Assembly: GCA_024232355.1 (NCBI GenBank)
Contig: JAAEPW010000431.1
Span: 1 to 46,278 of the forward strand
Source of the DNA: Chloroflexota bacterium
Lineage (GTDB): Bacteria > Chloroflexota > Anaerolineae > B4-G1
Direction: 5' to 3'
Length of the DNA stretch: 46,278 bases
Below are positions 18,693 to 26,959 of the stretch, piece by piece. The notes beneath the pieces were generated by a model. That model worked only from the letters and a program-made list of their open reading frames with translations, was not told the DNA's origin and ran no database searches. The number at the start of each line of letters is the position of its first letter. Within the stretch, counting starts at the first letter, position 1. A program made the translations under genes and the position numbers.

Positions 18693-19187
18693 TTACGGGT
18701 GCTGTCCGCGTGCCAAAGCCAGTGCGTGTTTGACAGCCTCTTTGGGTGTGGCAGCGTACACAATAGGCGCGGGGGAATGATCCTCGCGCTCGATTTTCCA
18801 CGTCCCTAACCCCACCACCGGCGTGCCGAACGATAGGGCAAAGGCGATCTCGCTCAGTGTGCCGTAACTCCCACCGACGGCGATCACTGCCTGGGCGGTG
18901 CGGGTGATGATGACGTTGCGCGCGCAGCGGATGCCGGTGACGATGGGAATGTCTACGTAGGGGTTGGCCTCGCTGCGGTTGGTGCCGGGCAGAATGCCGA
19001 TGGTGAGGCCGTCGGCAGACTTGGCTCCGCGGCAAGCGGCTTCCATCACACCACCGCGTCCGCCGCAGACAAGCGTGCCCCCTCCCTCGGCCAATGCCCG
19101 CCCCACGACCTCGGCTGTTGCGATTTCCTCTTTGCTTGGCGCTGACCCGCCGATGACGCCAATGATCGTACCGGTGATCGATCTCAT
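18693..19187 (-). CDS. SLOG/LOG-like Rossmann protein (TIGR00725 type)
   Basis: This is a 164-residue Rossmann-fold protein of the SLOG superfamily. It shows an N-terminal nucleotide-binding strand TIIGVIGGSAPS, the motif VCGGRGGVMEAACRGA where LOG enzymes have GGGxxGxMG, and AVIAVGGSYGTLSEIAFAL corresponding to the PGGxGTxxE motif with its Glu kept. LOG enzymes release free cytokinin bases from nucleotides, but this short branch is mostly uncharacterised; a nucleotide-binding or hydrolysing role is inference. The ATG overlaps the thpR stop as ATGA, so the two are translationally coupled. No paralogue is seen in the window. Confidence 0.85.
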   Translation of the reverse strand: MRSITGTIIGVIGGSAPSKEEIATAEVVGRALAEGGGTLVCGGRGGVMEAACRGAKSADGLTIGILPGTNRSEANPYVDIPIVTGIRCARNVIITRTAQAVIAVGGSYGTLSEIAFALSFGTPVVGLGTWKIEREDHSPAPIVYAATPKEAVKHALALARGQHP

Positions 19188-19780
19188 TGGGTGTTCCTTC
19201 CGTGTAGGTGGAACTCTTTCAGTGTCGTGTACTCGGCTCCTGTGGGCTTGAGCACGCTGCGGATTAGATCAAAGCTGTCGACGGTTATTTCGCCCAGCAA
19301 TCCTACCGTGGCGTTGACGACGGCATCCCCCACCTGTGCTGCATCGTCGCGGGATGTGCGGCGGTTCACCCGCCCTATGGTCAGGTGCGGCTTGAATTTC
19401 CGTTTTTCCCGCTCGTAACCGAAATGGGTCATTGTCTCTTCGACGGCGTCTTGCAGCACCTCTAGCCACCCGGTCGGGTCCTTGACACCGACCCAGACGA
19501 TGCGAGGCTTGCGAGGATTGGGAAAGCAGCCCAATCCCTCGACGCTAAAGGTAGTCGTCGGGGCGTGCCGGGCCACGGCTGTCAGCGCCTGTTCGATGCC
19601 GGGTAGTTTTTCTGTCAGCGTGTCGCCCAGGAATTTAAGCGTCAGATGGACGCTCTTCACCCTCACCCAACGCACGCTGCGAGCCGGAACTTGATCTCCC
19701 AATTGTTGTTGAAGGGCGGCGATTTGGTCCAACAGCGAGCGGGGCAGGGGGACGGCGATAAACGCGCGAATGATCTCCAT
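19184..19780 (-). CDS. thpR: RNA 2',3'-cyclic phosphodiesterase (LigT/ThpR)
   Basis: This is a 198-residue 2H-phosphoesterase. Both catalytic HxTx motifs are present: HLTLKF (His45, Thr47) and HLTIGR (His132, Thr134). The N-terminus RAFIAVPLP and the stretch GLGCFPNPRKPRIVWVGV are typical of ThpR. Such enzymes open 2',3'-cyclic phosphate ends of RNA to 2'-phosphates. I use ATG 19780 (AGAGGTGATCAAA upstream); the longer frame to 19864 invades the upstream gene. It lies 16 bp after the ParB-like gene and overlaps the SLOG gene by 4 bp, so the three are likely one operon. Confidence 0.93.
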   Translation of the reverse strand: MEIIRAFIAVPLPRSLLDQIAALQQQLGDQVPARSVRWVRVKSVHLTLKFLGDTLTEKLPGIEQALTAVARHAPTTTFSVEGLGCFPNPRKPRIVWVGVKDPTGWLEVLQDAVEETMTHFGYEREKRKFKPHLTIGRVNRRTSRDDAAQVGDAVVNATVGLLGEITVDSFDLIRSVLKPTGAEYTTLKEFHLHGRNTQ

Positions 19781-19796
19781 TTTGATCACCTCTTGA

Positions 19797-20807
19797 TTAT
19801 GGCTGCCAAGGCTTGCCATTGTACACAGGCCAGCGGAGCACTTTGCGCCGGAGCCACGAGACAAAGCGACGCCAGGGGCTGCGATGGGCCAGTCCGGCGA
19901 CTTCCCCGGCCAATTCCTCGGAGGGGATCTCTTGACCGCTGTATTGCTGGCGTAGGTGGGCTTGATGGCGTATAATCCAGTTTACCAGATCGGCCTCGGT
20001 GCGTCCGGGAAAGAGCTGCAACATGTGCTCGCGGTGGATCACTTCGACGATGGGGCAATAGATGCGGTCATACCAGTGGATGGCGGCCTCTTTGAAGGAG
20101 ACGTTGCAATCACGCTCCAATTCCATATAGTGACGGTGGATGGCTATCTGTTCCTCAAAATCCTGGTAGCGTCCCGCTGAGGTCAAGATAATGTACTGCT
20201 CTGGACGGTGCTTGTCGAGTTGTGTGCGTTCGAGAAATGTGAGGTATTCCTGACGGATCGGCACGTCCTTGGGTGCGTCGTCGGGCTCCAGGGGGACGCG
20301 CGTCTCGTATTCCCACACGTGAGCGTCGATAGTCGTGGCCCCCATCTGGCGAGCGACAGAGACACGGTGGTTGCCGTCGAGGACAAAATAGACCTGGCCT
20401 ACCTGGTACACGCGGATGGGAGCCATACCGCGCGTAGTGCTAATTTGATCCACTCGCTGCCAGCGACTGCGCACACTTTCGGTGCGGGGGAGAAAGGTGC
20501 GCGTAAAATCATTGTACCGGCCTACGCTGCCCACGATCTGGTCGAGCAGGATGGATTGGACGCCGTTATATACTCTTTCCCCCAGACCCAGTCGTTCACA
20601 CACCGCTTCGAAGGAAAGCAGATGGGGCGAGTCGTGACGCAAGAAAGAGAGGGCATCCTGAATGAACGCTCGCTGGTGAGCACGGTCGAAATCCCGTTCT
20701 GCTTTGGGACGAACCACGACAGTCCCGCTGCTGGTGGTGTGAACGGTTAATTGGTCGGCCTGGGATTCCGGCGGTGATGTAGGCTGGTGCTTGTGACGTT
20801 CTTTCAT
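19797..20807 (-). CDS. ParB/sulfiredoxin-like domain protein
   Basis: This is a 336-residue cytoplasmic protein with a ParB/Srx-like core. The segment VYFVLDGNHRVSVARQMG (about 139-156) contains the DGNHR motif that binds nucleotide in ParB-N and sulfiredoxin-like proteins. The N-terminal 110 residues are helical and polar. The C-terminal part (about 190-310) is helical with a long Glu/His/Tyr-rich stretch. There is no classical ParB helix-turn-helix that I can see, so a chromosome-partition role is unlikely; a transcription-related or nuclease role is possible. The start at 20807 lacks a strong ribosome site. It is followed after 16 bp by thpR. Confidence 0.75.
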   Translation of the reverse strand: MKERHKHQPTSPPESQADQLTVHTTSSGTVVVRPKAERDFDRAHQRAFIQDALSFLRHDSPHLLSFEAVCERLGLGERVYNGVQSILLDQIVGSVGRYNDFTRTFLPRTESVRSRWQRVDQISTTRGMAPIRVYQVGQVYFVLDGNHRVSVARQMGATTIDAHVWEYETRVPLEPDDAPKDVPIRQEYLTFLERTQLDKHRPEQYIILTSAGRYQDFEEQIAIHRHYMELERDCNVSFKEAAIHWYDRIYCPIVEVIHREHMLQLFPGRTEADLVNWIIRHQAHLRQQYSGQEIPSEELAGEVAGLAHRSPWRRFVSWLRRKVLRWPVYNGKPWQP

Positions 20808-20860
20808 CTCGGCTCTATTATATGATGGGTGGGGGGGATGTCAAACAAGAGACGAGAACC

Positions 20861-20893
20861 AGACCTGCCAGGTTTTAGAAACCTGGCAGGTCT
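20861..20893. repeat. Perfect 14-bp palindrome upstream of the deacetylase gene
   Basis: AGACCTGCCAGGTT (20861-20874) and its exact complement (20880-20893) flank a 5-base loop TTAGA. The element sits between divergently transcribed genes, and its right arm ends only a few bases before the AGGAGG ribosome site of the deacetylase. No T-run follows, so it is not a standard terminator. I recall the same AGACCTGCCAGGTTT sequence as a dispersed palindrome in other Chloroflexota genomes, which favours a REP-like element over an operator. Confidence 0.75.
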
Positions 20894-20908
20894 ATACAGG
20901 AGGAATCT

Positions 20909-21736
20909 ATGCACACACATACGGTTTGTCTGACGTTCGATTTTGATGCCTTGAGTGTCTGGTTCAGTTACCCTACTGTTACTCCGGCGATGCTCTCTCG
21001 TGGAGAGTACGGGGCGCGGGTGGGGGTGCCCCGTATTTTAAAGTTACTGGCAGCTTGTGACGTTCCTGCCACGTTTTTTATCCCTGGTCACACTGTCGAG
21101 TCCTTTCCCAGCACCGTCGAGGCGATCTTGGCTGCGGGTCACGAGGTGGCCCATCACGGCTATGGTCACGAGGACCCCAGCACGCAAAGCCCCGACGAGG
21201 AGCGGAAGAGTCTGGAGCAGGGTTTAGCGGTCCTGGATCGCTTTCTGGGGCATCCGCCTCTGGGTTACCGTTCGCCTTCTTGGGATTATAGCCCGGTGAC
21301 TCTCTCGTTGTTGGTCGAATATGGCTTTCTCTACGACTCGAGTCTCTTTGCCGATGACTTTCAACCGTATCACCCTCGGATAGGAGATCGGGTGGGCGTC
21401 GAGGAGCCGTTACAATTGGGAGAAGAGGTGGCCCTTTGGGAGTTTCCGGTGGATTTCTGCCTGGATGACTGGCCGCACTTTACTTTTAACTTTAGCCCCC
21501 TGCGGGTGGGTCTCTCTGCACCGTCCAAAGTCTTTGACGTTTGGGCTGGCGAGTTTGACTATATGATCGAACACGAAGAGAGTGGTGTCTTTACACTGAC
21601 TATGCATCCCCAGGTGATCGGGCGCGGCCATCGAATGGCGCTTTTGGAGCGTTTGATTCAGCACGTTCTTTCTCGAAATTCGGTCCGCTTTGCCAAGATG
21701 GGGGACGTAGCGAAAGAGTTGTCAATATTAGATTGA
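20909..21736 (+). CDS. Polysaccharide deacetylase (NodB domain)
   Basis: This is a 275-residue NodB-fold deacetylase without a signal peptide. It has the motif TFDFDAL (Asp11, Asp13), metal-binding histidines in HEVAHHGYGHEDP, the motif GYRSPSWDYSP, and FTLTMHPQVIGRG at the C-terminal catalytic His. This arrangement is closest to cytoplasmic HpPgdA/PuuE-like deacetylases rather than exported chitin or peptidoglycan deacetylases. It would remove acetyl or formyl groups from a sugar or a small amide; the substrate cannot be read from sequence. The ATG has AGGAGG 5 bases upstream. It lies 10 bp before the SDR gene, which is followed immediately by the O-antigen-ligase-like gene, so the three are probably one transcript. 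Confidence 0.88.
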   Translation: MHTHTVCLTFDFDALSVWFSYPTVTPAMLSRGEYGARVGVPRILKLLAACDVPATFFIPGHTVESFPSTVEAILAAGHEVAHHGYGHEDPSTQSPDEERKSLEQGLAVLDRFLGHPPLGYRSPSWDYSPVTLSLLVEYGFLYDSSLFADDFQPYHPRIGDRVGVEEPLQLGEEVALWEFPVDFCLDDWPHFTFNFSPLRVGLSAPSKVFDVWAGEFDYMIEHEESGVFTLTMHPQVIGRGHRMALLERLIQHVLSRNSVRFAKMGDVAKELSILD

Positions 21737-21746
21737 GGAGGAGATT

Positions 21747-22538
21747 ATGAAGATCATTGTTGTTACGGGCAGTACCAGAGGTATTGGATACGGTCTCGCT
21801 GATTCGTTCCTGGCGCTTGGATGTGCCGTTACGGTCAGTGGACGCACGCCAGAGGCTGTCGAAAAGGCCGTAGCGGAGCTGTCCGCCAAACATCAGGCCG
21901 ACCACGTATTTGGGCAGCCTTGCGACGTGACCGACTTTGAGCAGGTACAAGCGCTGTGGGACGCAGCCAAGGCTCGCTTTGACAAGATTGATATTTGGAT
22001 CAATAACGCCGGGCTGAGCAACCCGCAGAAGGATTTCTGGGAACTCGCACCGGAGCGAATTCAGACCATCGTCAGCACCAACGTGATCGGGGCGATGTAT
22101 GGTTCCAAGGTGGCTTTGCGCGGCATGCTGGACCAGGGTTTTGGGGAGCTTTACAATATGGAGGGCCTGGGCAGCGACGGTCGCAAGGTGGATGGCCTGG
22201 CGCTCTACGGAACCACCAAGAGCGGCCTGCGCTATCTCAACGAGTCCTTGGCGCAAGAGACAAAGGGAACACCTGTACTGGTGGGCGCACTCAGCCCAGG
22301 CATGGTGGTGACCGATTTTCTGACAGCGCAATATGAAAATCGCCCGCCGGAGGATTGGGAAAACGCCAAGCGCATTTTCAATATCCTGGCCGATCGGGTG
22401 GAAACCGTCACCCCCTGGTTGGCTCAACAAGTGCTCGCCAATGACAAGAATGGCGTGTGTCTTCAGTGGCTGCCCGCGTACAAGACCATGTTTCGTTTTC
22501 TCTCGGCACCCTTTAGCAAGCGGAATCTGTTCGAGTGA
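21747..22538 (+). CDS. Short-chain dehydrogenase/reductase (NYC1/NOL-like)
   Basis: This is a 263-residue classical SDR. It has the cofactor loop TGSTRGIG (residues 7-14), NNAG (86-89), catalytic Tyr154 and Lys158 in YGTTK, and Ser143 in GLGSDG. Arg33 after the second strand (SGRT) suggests NADP(H). The stretches around GLGSDG, ALYGTTK and LSPGMVVTDFL resemble the plant chlorophyll b reductases NYC1/NOL and their bacterial relatives more than generic SDRs. No other chlorophyll gene is in view, so I do not assign that activity. ATG 21747 follows GAGGAGGAGATT. It is 10 bp after the deacetylase gene. Confidence 0.88.
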   Translation: MKIIVVTGSTRGIGYGLADSFLALGCAVTVSGRTPEAVEKAVAELSAKHQADHVFGQPCDVTDFEQVQALWDAAKARFDKIDIWINNAGLSNPQKDFWELAPERIQTIVSTNVIGAMYGSKVALRGMLDQGFGELYNMEGLGSDGRKVDGLALYGTTKSGLRYLNESLAQETKGTPVLVGALSPGMVVTDFLTAQYENRPPEDWENAKRIFNILADRVETVTPWLAQQVLANDKNGVCLQWLPAYKTMFRFLSAPFSKRNLFE

Positions 22539-22550
22539 TTGAGAGATACT

Positions 22551-24266
22551 GTGAAGACTTTTGAAAACTCGACCAAATTCAGCATATTCTGCGACTGTGT
22601 GCTGGAGGTCGGATGGCTGCTGGCCATAATTATCACGTCGATGTTCTTTGATGTGTACTCCAGTCGAGTTTTCGAACCGGACAAAGTGACGACGCTGCGG
22701 ATGCTGGCCGTGGTGATGGCCGCATTCTGGGTTGTGCGACTTGTGGAAGAAGTGTTGAGCGGGCAAAGACCATTTCGTTTTTCTTGGCGCACGCCGATGG
22801 TACTCCCGGCCTTGCTGACCATGACATCCTACTTGATTAGCTCGATCTTGTCCGTAGCACCGTACAAGAGCTTTATGGGGTCGTACCAGCGCCTGCAAGG
22901 GACATACACCCTGTTTGCCTACCTCGTCATCTTTTTTGCGATCCTGACCAGCCTGCGCACCCGGTCGCAATTGAGACGCCTCGTGACGGTGCTTATTCTC
23001 AGCAGTCTGCCTGGTGCTCTGTATGGGATGATCCAGCGTATGGGCCTGGATCCACTTCCTTGGGGTGGCGATGTGCGACGGCGTGTAGCATCAACAATGG
23101 GCAATGCCACGTTCTTGGGATCTTATCTAGCGATGATCGTGCCCCTCACAATTGTCCGGGTTGTAGAAAGTGTCCTCAATATCGTTGATGGTGGGTGCAA
23201 GCGTGGCATCAATTTCATCTTGACACTCGTGTACACATTCATAGCTGTGGTTCAGGCTATAGCCATTATCTACGCGGGAGGTCGAGGTCCATGGTTTGGA
23301 ATTTTGGCAGCGTTCTTCATTTCTCTTTACATAGGTTTGATCGTGATGGCACGTAATGGAGGACGACGGTTGTGGATTGCTTTGGGTAGTATAGGATTGA
23401 TCATCGTAATCGTGATCATCATATTCAATATCCCCGGCCCATTGAACAATCGAGTTGCTCGAATTGCTTTTCTACGCCACACCACACAATTCAGTGAACT
23501 GCGTGGGGGGACCGGAAGGGTGCATACCCTCATTTGGCAAGGAGCGCTGGACCTGATTCTTCCTCACGATCCTATCGAGTATCCCGATGGGTCTAGGGAT
23601 GCGTTCAACGCCATCCGTCCACTGGTGGGCTATGGTCCTGAGACGATGTATGTGGTATACAACAAGTTCTATCCGCCTGAATTGGGTCATTACGAATCCC
23701 GAACGGCTGGACCAGATCGTTCTCATAATGAAACACTGGATGTTTTGGTGACCACAGGTATCCTGGGATTGGCGACATATCTGTTCACATTTGGTGGCGT
23801 TTTCTATTGGGGTTTGCGTTGGTTGGGGCTGATCGAGACTCGTCGGCAGTTTTGGACCTTGGTGGGAATGAGCATAGCTTTTGTATTGTTATTCTTCCTA
23901 CTCGGTTGGTGGATAGAGGGGCCACATCTTGTAGGTGTCGCAGTACCATTGGGTGTTCTAGCGGGCATCATAGTCTATTTGACTATTCAGGGCTTTTTGA
24001 CCATAGGCCAAAAGAGGGTCAATGCTGAGAAAGCTTTGCCTCGTCTCGATACCATCCTTCTTGTGGGCGTTTTGTCCTCAGTAGTTGCATGTTTTGTCGC
24101 GATCAATGTTGGGGTTGTCGTCTCTGCCACCTATACTACTTTTTGGGTGCTCGTGGGCATAATGGTCGTCTTGGGGCAACAATGGATGATCGAGACATCA
24201 ACTGAAGAACATGATCTAGCAAGCGAAGATTTGACAATAGAGTATGAAAAAGAACAGCATGAATGA
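22551..24266 (+). CDS. O-antigen ligase/Wzy-like polytopic membrane protein
   Basis: This protein of about 571 residues has roughly a dozen hydrophobic helices. A large extracytoplasmic loop (about residues 300-395) holds the motif GYGPETMYVVYNKFYPPEL followed by RSHNETLDVLVTTGILGLATYLF. That H-N-x-x-L-D segment is the hallmark of Wzy_C/O-antigen-ligase family proteins in this phylum. Upstream helices contain GSYQRLQGTYTLFAY and MGNATFLGSYLAMIVPL, also characteristic. Such proteins polymerise or transfer lipid-linked glycans. Phylum relatives often carry a long C-terminal TPR region; this one lacks it. The start is uncertain: GTG at 22551 with GAGAG upstream, or TTG at 22539 directly after the SDR stop. 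Confidence 0.85.
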   Translation: MKTFENSTKFSIFCDCVLEVGWLLAIIITSMFFDVYSSRVFEPDKVTTLRMLAVVMAAFWVVRLVEEVLSGQRPFRFSWRTPMVLPALLTMTSYLISSILSVAPYKSFMGSYQRLQGTYTLFAYLVIFFAILTSLRTRSQLRRLVTVLILSSLPGALYGMIQRMGLDPLPWGGDVRRRVASTMGNATFLGSYLAMIVPLTIVRVVESVLNIVDGGCKRGINFILTLVYTFIAVVQAIAIIYAGGRGPWFGILAAFFISLYIGLIVMARNGGRRLWIALGSIGLIIVIVIIIFNIPGPLNNRVARIAFLRHTTQFSELRGGTGRVHTLIWQGALDLILPHDPIEYPDGSRDAFNAIRPLVGYGPETMYVVYNKFYPPELGHYESRTAGPDRSHNETLDVLVTTGILGLATYLFTFGGVFYWGLRWLGLIETRRQFWTLVGMSIAFVLLFFLLGWWIEGPHLVGVAVPLGVLAGIIVYLTIQGFLTIGQKRVNAEKALPRLDTILLVGVLSSVVACFVAINVGVVVSATYTTFWVLVGIMVVLGQQWMIETSTEEHDLASEDLTIEYEKEQHE

Positions 24267-24312
24267 TGCATGGTAACAAAGCAATCTTTTAAAAACTAGG
24301 AGGTCAAGCAGA

Positions 24313-25217
24313 ATGACGAAATCTTTTTCTCCACCCCATCGAGACGTATGGAGTGGTTTGTTCAGCGATGACCCTACTGCAGAGATAGGCGTGATGGGGG
24401 TTCCCTTTGATAAAGCGATCAGCTTTCGAAGCGGGACGGGCCTTGCTCCGACCAAACTGCGGGAACTGACCACTCATATGGCCAGCGCCACCAAAGATGG
24501 TCAAACCCTGACCCTGGGCGTGCGTGACTATGGCGATGTGGCTACAGACCTAGAGTGGTCCCGCTACTTTCAGACGGTGGAAGAGCGGGCGAAGGACGTT
24601 CTCCAGCATCCACTGGCCCTCTTTCTGGGCGGCGATCATTCGGTGACGATTCCCTTGATCCGGGCGTTTGACCGGGTGGTGGATGGGCCGTTTGGCGTGT
24701 TGCACTTTGACGCGCACTTTGACCTGTTCGATTCGTACGATGGGCATCGTTGGTCTCATGCTTGTACAGAGCGGCGGGCGCTAGAGTTGCCGGGTCTGGA
24801 TTCCCAACATCTAGTCTTTGTTGGGCAGCGATCCTTTCCCAAGAAAGAGTTGGACTTTTTGCAAGCGCATCCCGAGATCACTTACTTTGCTGCCCGTCAG
24901 TGCTACAAGCAAGGTATAGAAGCGATAGCTGATCAAGTCGTGGAAAAATAAAGGATGTGCAAGCCGTCTACTTTACCTTGGACATTGACGGCCTGGACCC
25001 AGCCTATGCGCCCGGGACCGGCACACCCGAGGGAGGCGGCGTGTCTACGAGAGAGTTGATGGAACTGGCCCGAATCGTCGTGCAGAAACTGCCGGTGCGG
25101 GCGATGGACATGGTAGAGGTATCGCCTCCGCTGGACAGCGCGGATATCACGTCCGTTGCCGCTCTCAAGGTAATTTGCGAGGTTTGGGGTGTGATTCAGG
25201 AAAGAACTAAAACGTAA
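24313..25217 (+). pseudogene. speB: Agmatinase/arginase family gene split by one frameshift
   Basis: Two adjacent frames together give a complete ureohydrolase. Frame 1 (24313-24951) carries IGVMGVPFDKAISFRSGTG, LFLGGDHS and LHFDAHFDLFDS (metal ligands His and Asp) and stops at TAA 24949. Frame 2 (from about 24951 to 25217) carries VQAVYFTLDIDGLDPAYAPG then TGTPEGGGVSTREL, the second metal motif DxDxxDPxxxPGTGTP. One added A in the run 24944-24948 restores VVEKIKDVQAVYFTLD, so the lesion is a single missing A. Agmatinase releases urea from agmatine to give putrescine; arginase or guanidinobutyrase activity is possible. It may be a recent pseudogene, a base-calling error, or A-run slippage. 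The ATG has AGGAGG at 24299-24304. Confidence 0.88.
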
Positions 25218-25270
25218 AGCGTGAGGTATGAGATGCCGTAATTCCATTTCATGCGCTGTTGCCAAACTAG

Positions 25271-25304
25271 AAAAGAGATTGAGGTGAGAATCTCAATCTC
25301 TTTT
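25271..25304. terminator. Bidirectional hairpin terminator
   Basis: AAAAGAGATTGAG (25271-25283) pairs perfectly with CTCAATCTCTTTT (25292-25304) over an 8-base loop. Terminal A and T runs give a U-tail in either direction. It lies between the convergent agmatinase and thioredoxin/CcdA genes, as expected for a shared terminator. Confidence 0.85.
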
Positions 25305-25328
25305 CATTGTCGGGCTCGAGTTTTTATA

Positions 25329-26933
25329 TCACGTTAGCACAGAGATAGCCAACCACAACCCCAATGCGGCAAAGAGGAGCGTCATTCCCAGCTTGACCAT
25401 CGCCGCCCGCTGCTGGAGGAACTGGGTCAACTGCTTGGAGCCGGTGCCATAGTACGCCAGGATAAAGACTACTACCAGTGGCAGGATAAAGAACAGATTG
25501 TAGAGCGCGAGGAAAGTAAATGCTTGCACGCGCATTCCGGGTTGACTGATCACGAAAATAATTGTTGGTAGATAGACTTGCCCTGTGCAAGCCAACTCTA
25601 GGAACGAGACCACCACACCGGTGACAAAAGCGCCAATGATAAATGATTGTGATTTTCGCCCCCTGCGGATGACGGCATTGATGCGCATCCTCAGGCTGTG
25701 AGGCAAGTTCAGTGACATGTCGCCAATATCACCCCGGCGGGCCTTGAGAAAGTCGAGAAAACTGAACACGGCCAGCCCAATACACAAAAGAGCGGTCAGA
25801 CCATACACCCAACGTCCTAGGGTCGTTAATACATCACCTAGCAAATCGAGCACTTTGTAAAATCCCAATCCTACGACCAGATAAGCAAGGAACACACCGA
25901 GAGTGAACGCCGCTCCCACGAACAAAACCTCTCGCCCCTTGCGACCACTCAAGGACAGATAAGAAACGAAAAAGATCAACGTGGCAAAGGCGCAGGGGTT
26001 GAGACCATCCACCAAACCCGCGAGAATCACCGTTATTATCTCAGGAAGATCAACTGTTAGAGAACCACATTCCTCCCAAATTCTTTCTGCTCCTGTGGAC
26101 TCGTATTTTGCGATCAGCGCTTTTAGATTCTGCGGGGTAATCTCCTCTTGCCCAACCAGTACGTCATTGCCTATGAACAGCATGGGCGTATGCAAATTTT
26201 TCTCTCGCTCTGCATGCTTTGCTAGACACTTGACCAGATCCACACTGTCGTAGATATCGAACTCTTCGACGACCAACTGTGAGTAGCGGCTGCGCACGTA
26301 TTGAATATCCGACTCGGCCCGGCTGCACTCTTGACAACCAACCTGGTAGAAATAGGCCGCCCAGATCGAAGCCGCGCCCGGCTCGCACACCAGTTCCTCC
26401 TCATCGCAAGGTTCTACTTCTTCCACTATTGGTGGGACCAAACCAAAGTTCAGTGTTCCCTCGCTTGCAATGGGAATTTCCTCCAGACCGGGGATATCGG
26501 GCCAAGATGTTCCACCCGTTCCCAAGCCGGCATCGATCAGGTGGGATAACCGCTCGCGGATTTCATCCTCACCGACGAGTGCTTGCTCGTCAATCACCAG
26601 CGTCGGTATCCCGCGCCTCTCTGCAGAAACACCAAACATTTCCTCAGCACGAAGCAACATCTCGTACTTGGCAGGGTCGACTTTAGTCGGCTGGGTTGGG
26701 TCGTGGTACTGGACCCATTTGATCTGCAGTTGGCCATCATATTCAGCTTGCAACGGAGTCAACAAGTTGTTGATCACAGCAATGCAGTGGGGACAATCAT
26801 CACGGTAAAAGTAGACCACCTGCACGATAGAGTCATCCTGAGCTTGGGCCACATTTTTTCCCAAAACGAGAGCCAAAACTAGAGCCAGCAAGACCGGCCA
26901 CAGCCGGTATTTCAATTGGATTGAATCATCCAT
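25329..26933 (-). CDS. Two-thioredoxin/CcdA-DsbD-like membrane thiol protein
   Basis: The protein has 534 residues: a signal or anchor helix (12-32), a thioredoxin-like domain with CPHC (Cys47, Cys50) and cis-Pro region RGIPTLV, a second thioredoxin-like domain with CQEC (Cys200, Cys203) and LHTPMLF, then about six membrane helices (about 296-534). The membrane part has NPCAF (Cys314) and LACTGQ (Cys449), the cysteine pair that carries electrons in CcdA/DsbD. The layout is a DsbD-like relay moving reducing power across the membrane to outward-facing thioredoxin domains. It lies 26 bp after the SufB-like gene, so a link to Fe-S assembly or thiol protection is plausible but inferred. The ATG site is weak. 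Confidence 0.87.
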   Translation of the reverse strand: MDDSIQLKYRLWPVLLALVLALVLGKNVAQAQDDSIVQVVYFYRDDCPHCIAVINNLLTPLQAEYDGQLQIKWVQYHDPTQPTKVDPAKYEMLLRAEEMFGVSAERRGIPTLVIDEQALVGEDEIRERLSHLIDAGLGTGGTSWPDIPGLEEIPIASEGTLNFGLVPPIVEEVEPCDEEELVCEPGAASIWAAYFYQVGCQECSRAESDIQYVRSRYSQLVVEEFDIYDSVDLVKCLAKHAEREKNLHTPMLFIGNDVLVGQEEITPQNLKALIAKYESTGAERIWEECGSLTVDLPEIITVILAGLVDGLNPCAFATLIFFVSYLSLSGRKGREVLFVGAAFTLGVFLAYLVVGLGFYKVLDLLGDVLTTLGRWVYGLTALLCIGLAVFSFLDFLKARRGDIGDMSLNLPHSLRMRINAVIRRGRKSQSFIIGAFVTGVVVSFLELACTGQVYLPTIIFVISQPGMRVQAFTFLALYNLFFILPLVVVFILAYYGTGSKQLTQFLQQRAAMVKLGMTLLFAALGLWLAISVLT

Positions 26934-26959
26934 TCTTTGTCACCTTTGTTGTCGCGGCG

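Noticed and set aside
21600..22970. 456-codon minus-strand frame spanning three plus-strand genes
   Set aside because: It crosses the boundaries of deacetylase, SDR and ligase genes, all with catalytic motifs. The product is rich in His, Gln and Arg and looks like a codon-bias shadow.
24941..24960. Programmed -1 frameshift site in the agmatinase gene
   Set aside because: The run is only five As in the context GTG-GAA-AAA-TAA; the P-site GAA codon would not re-pair well in the -1 frame and no clear stimulatory hairpin follows. Mutation or base-calling error is simpler.
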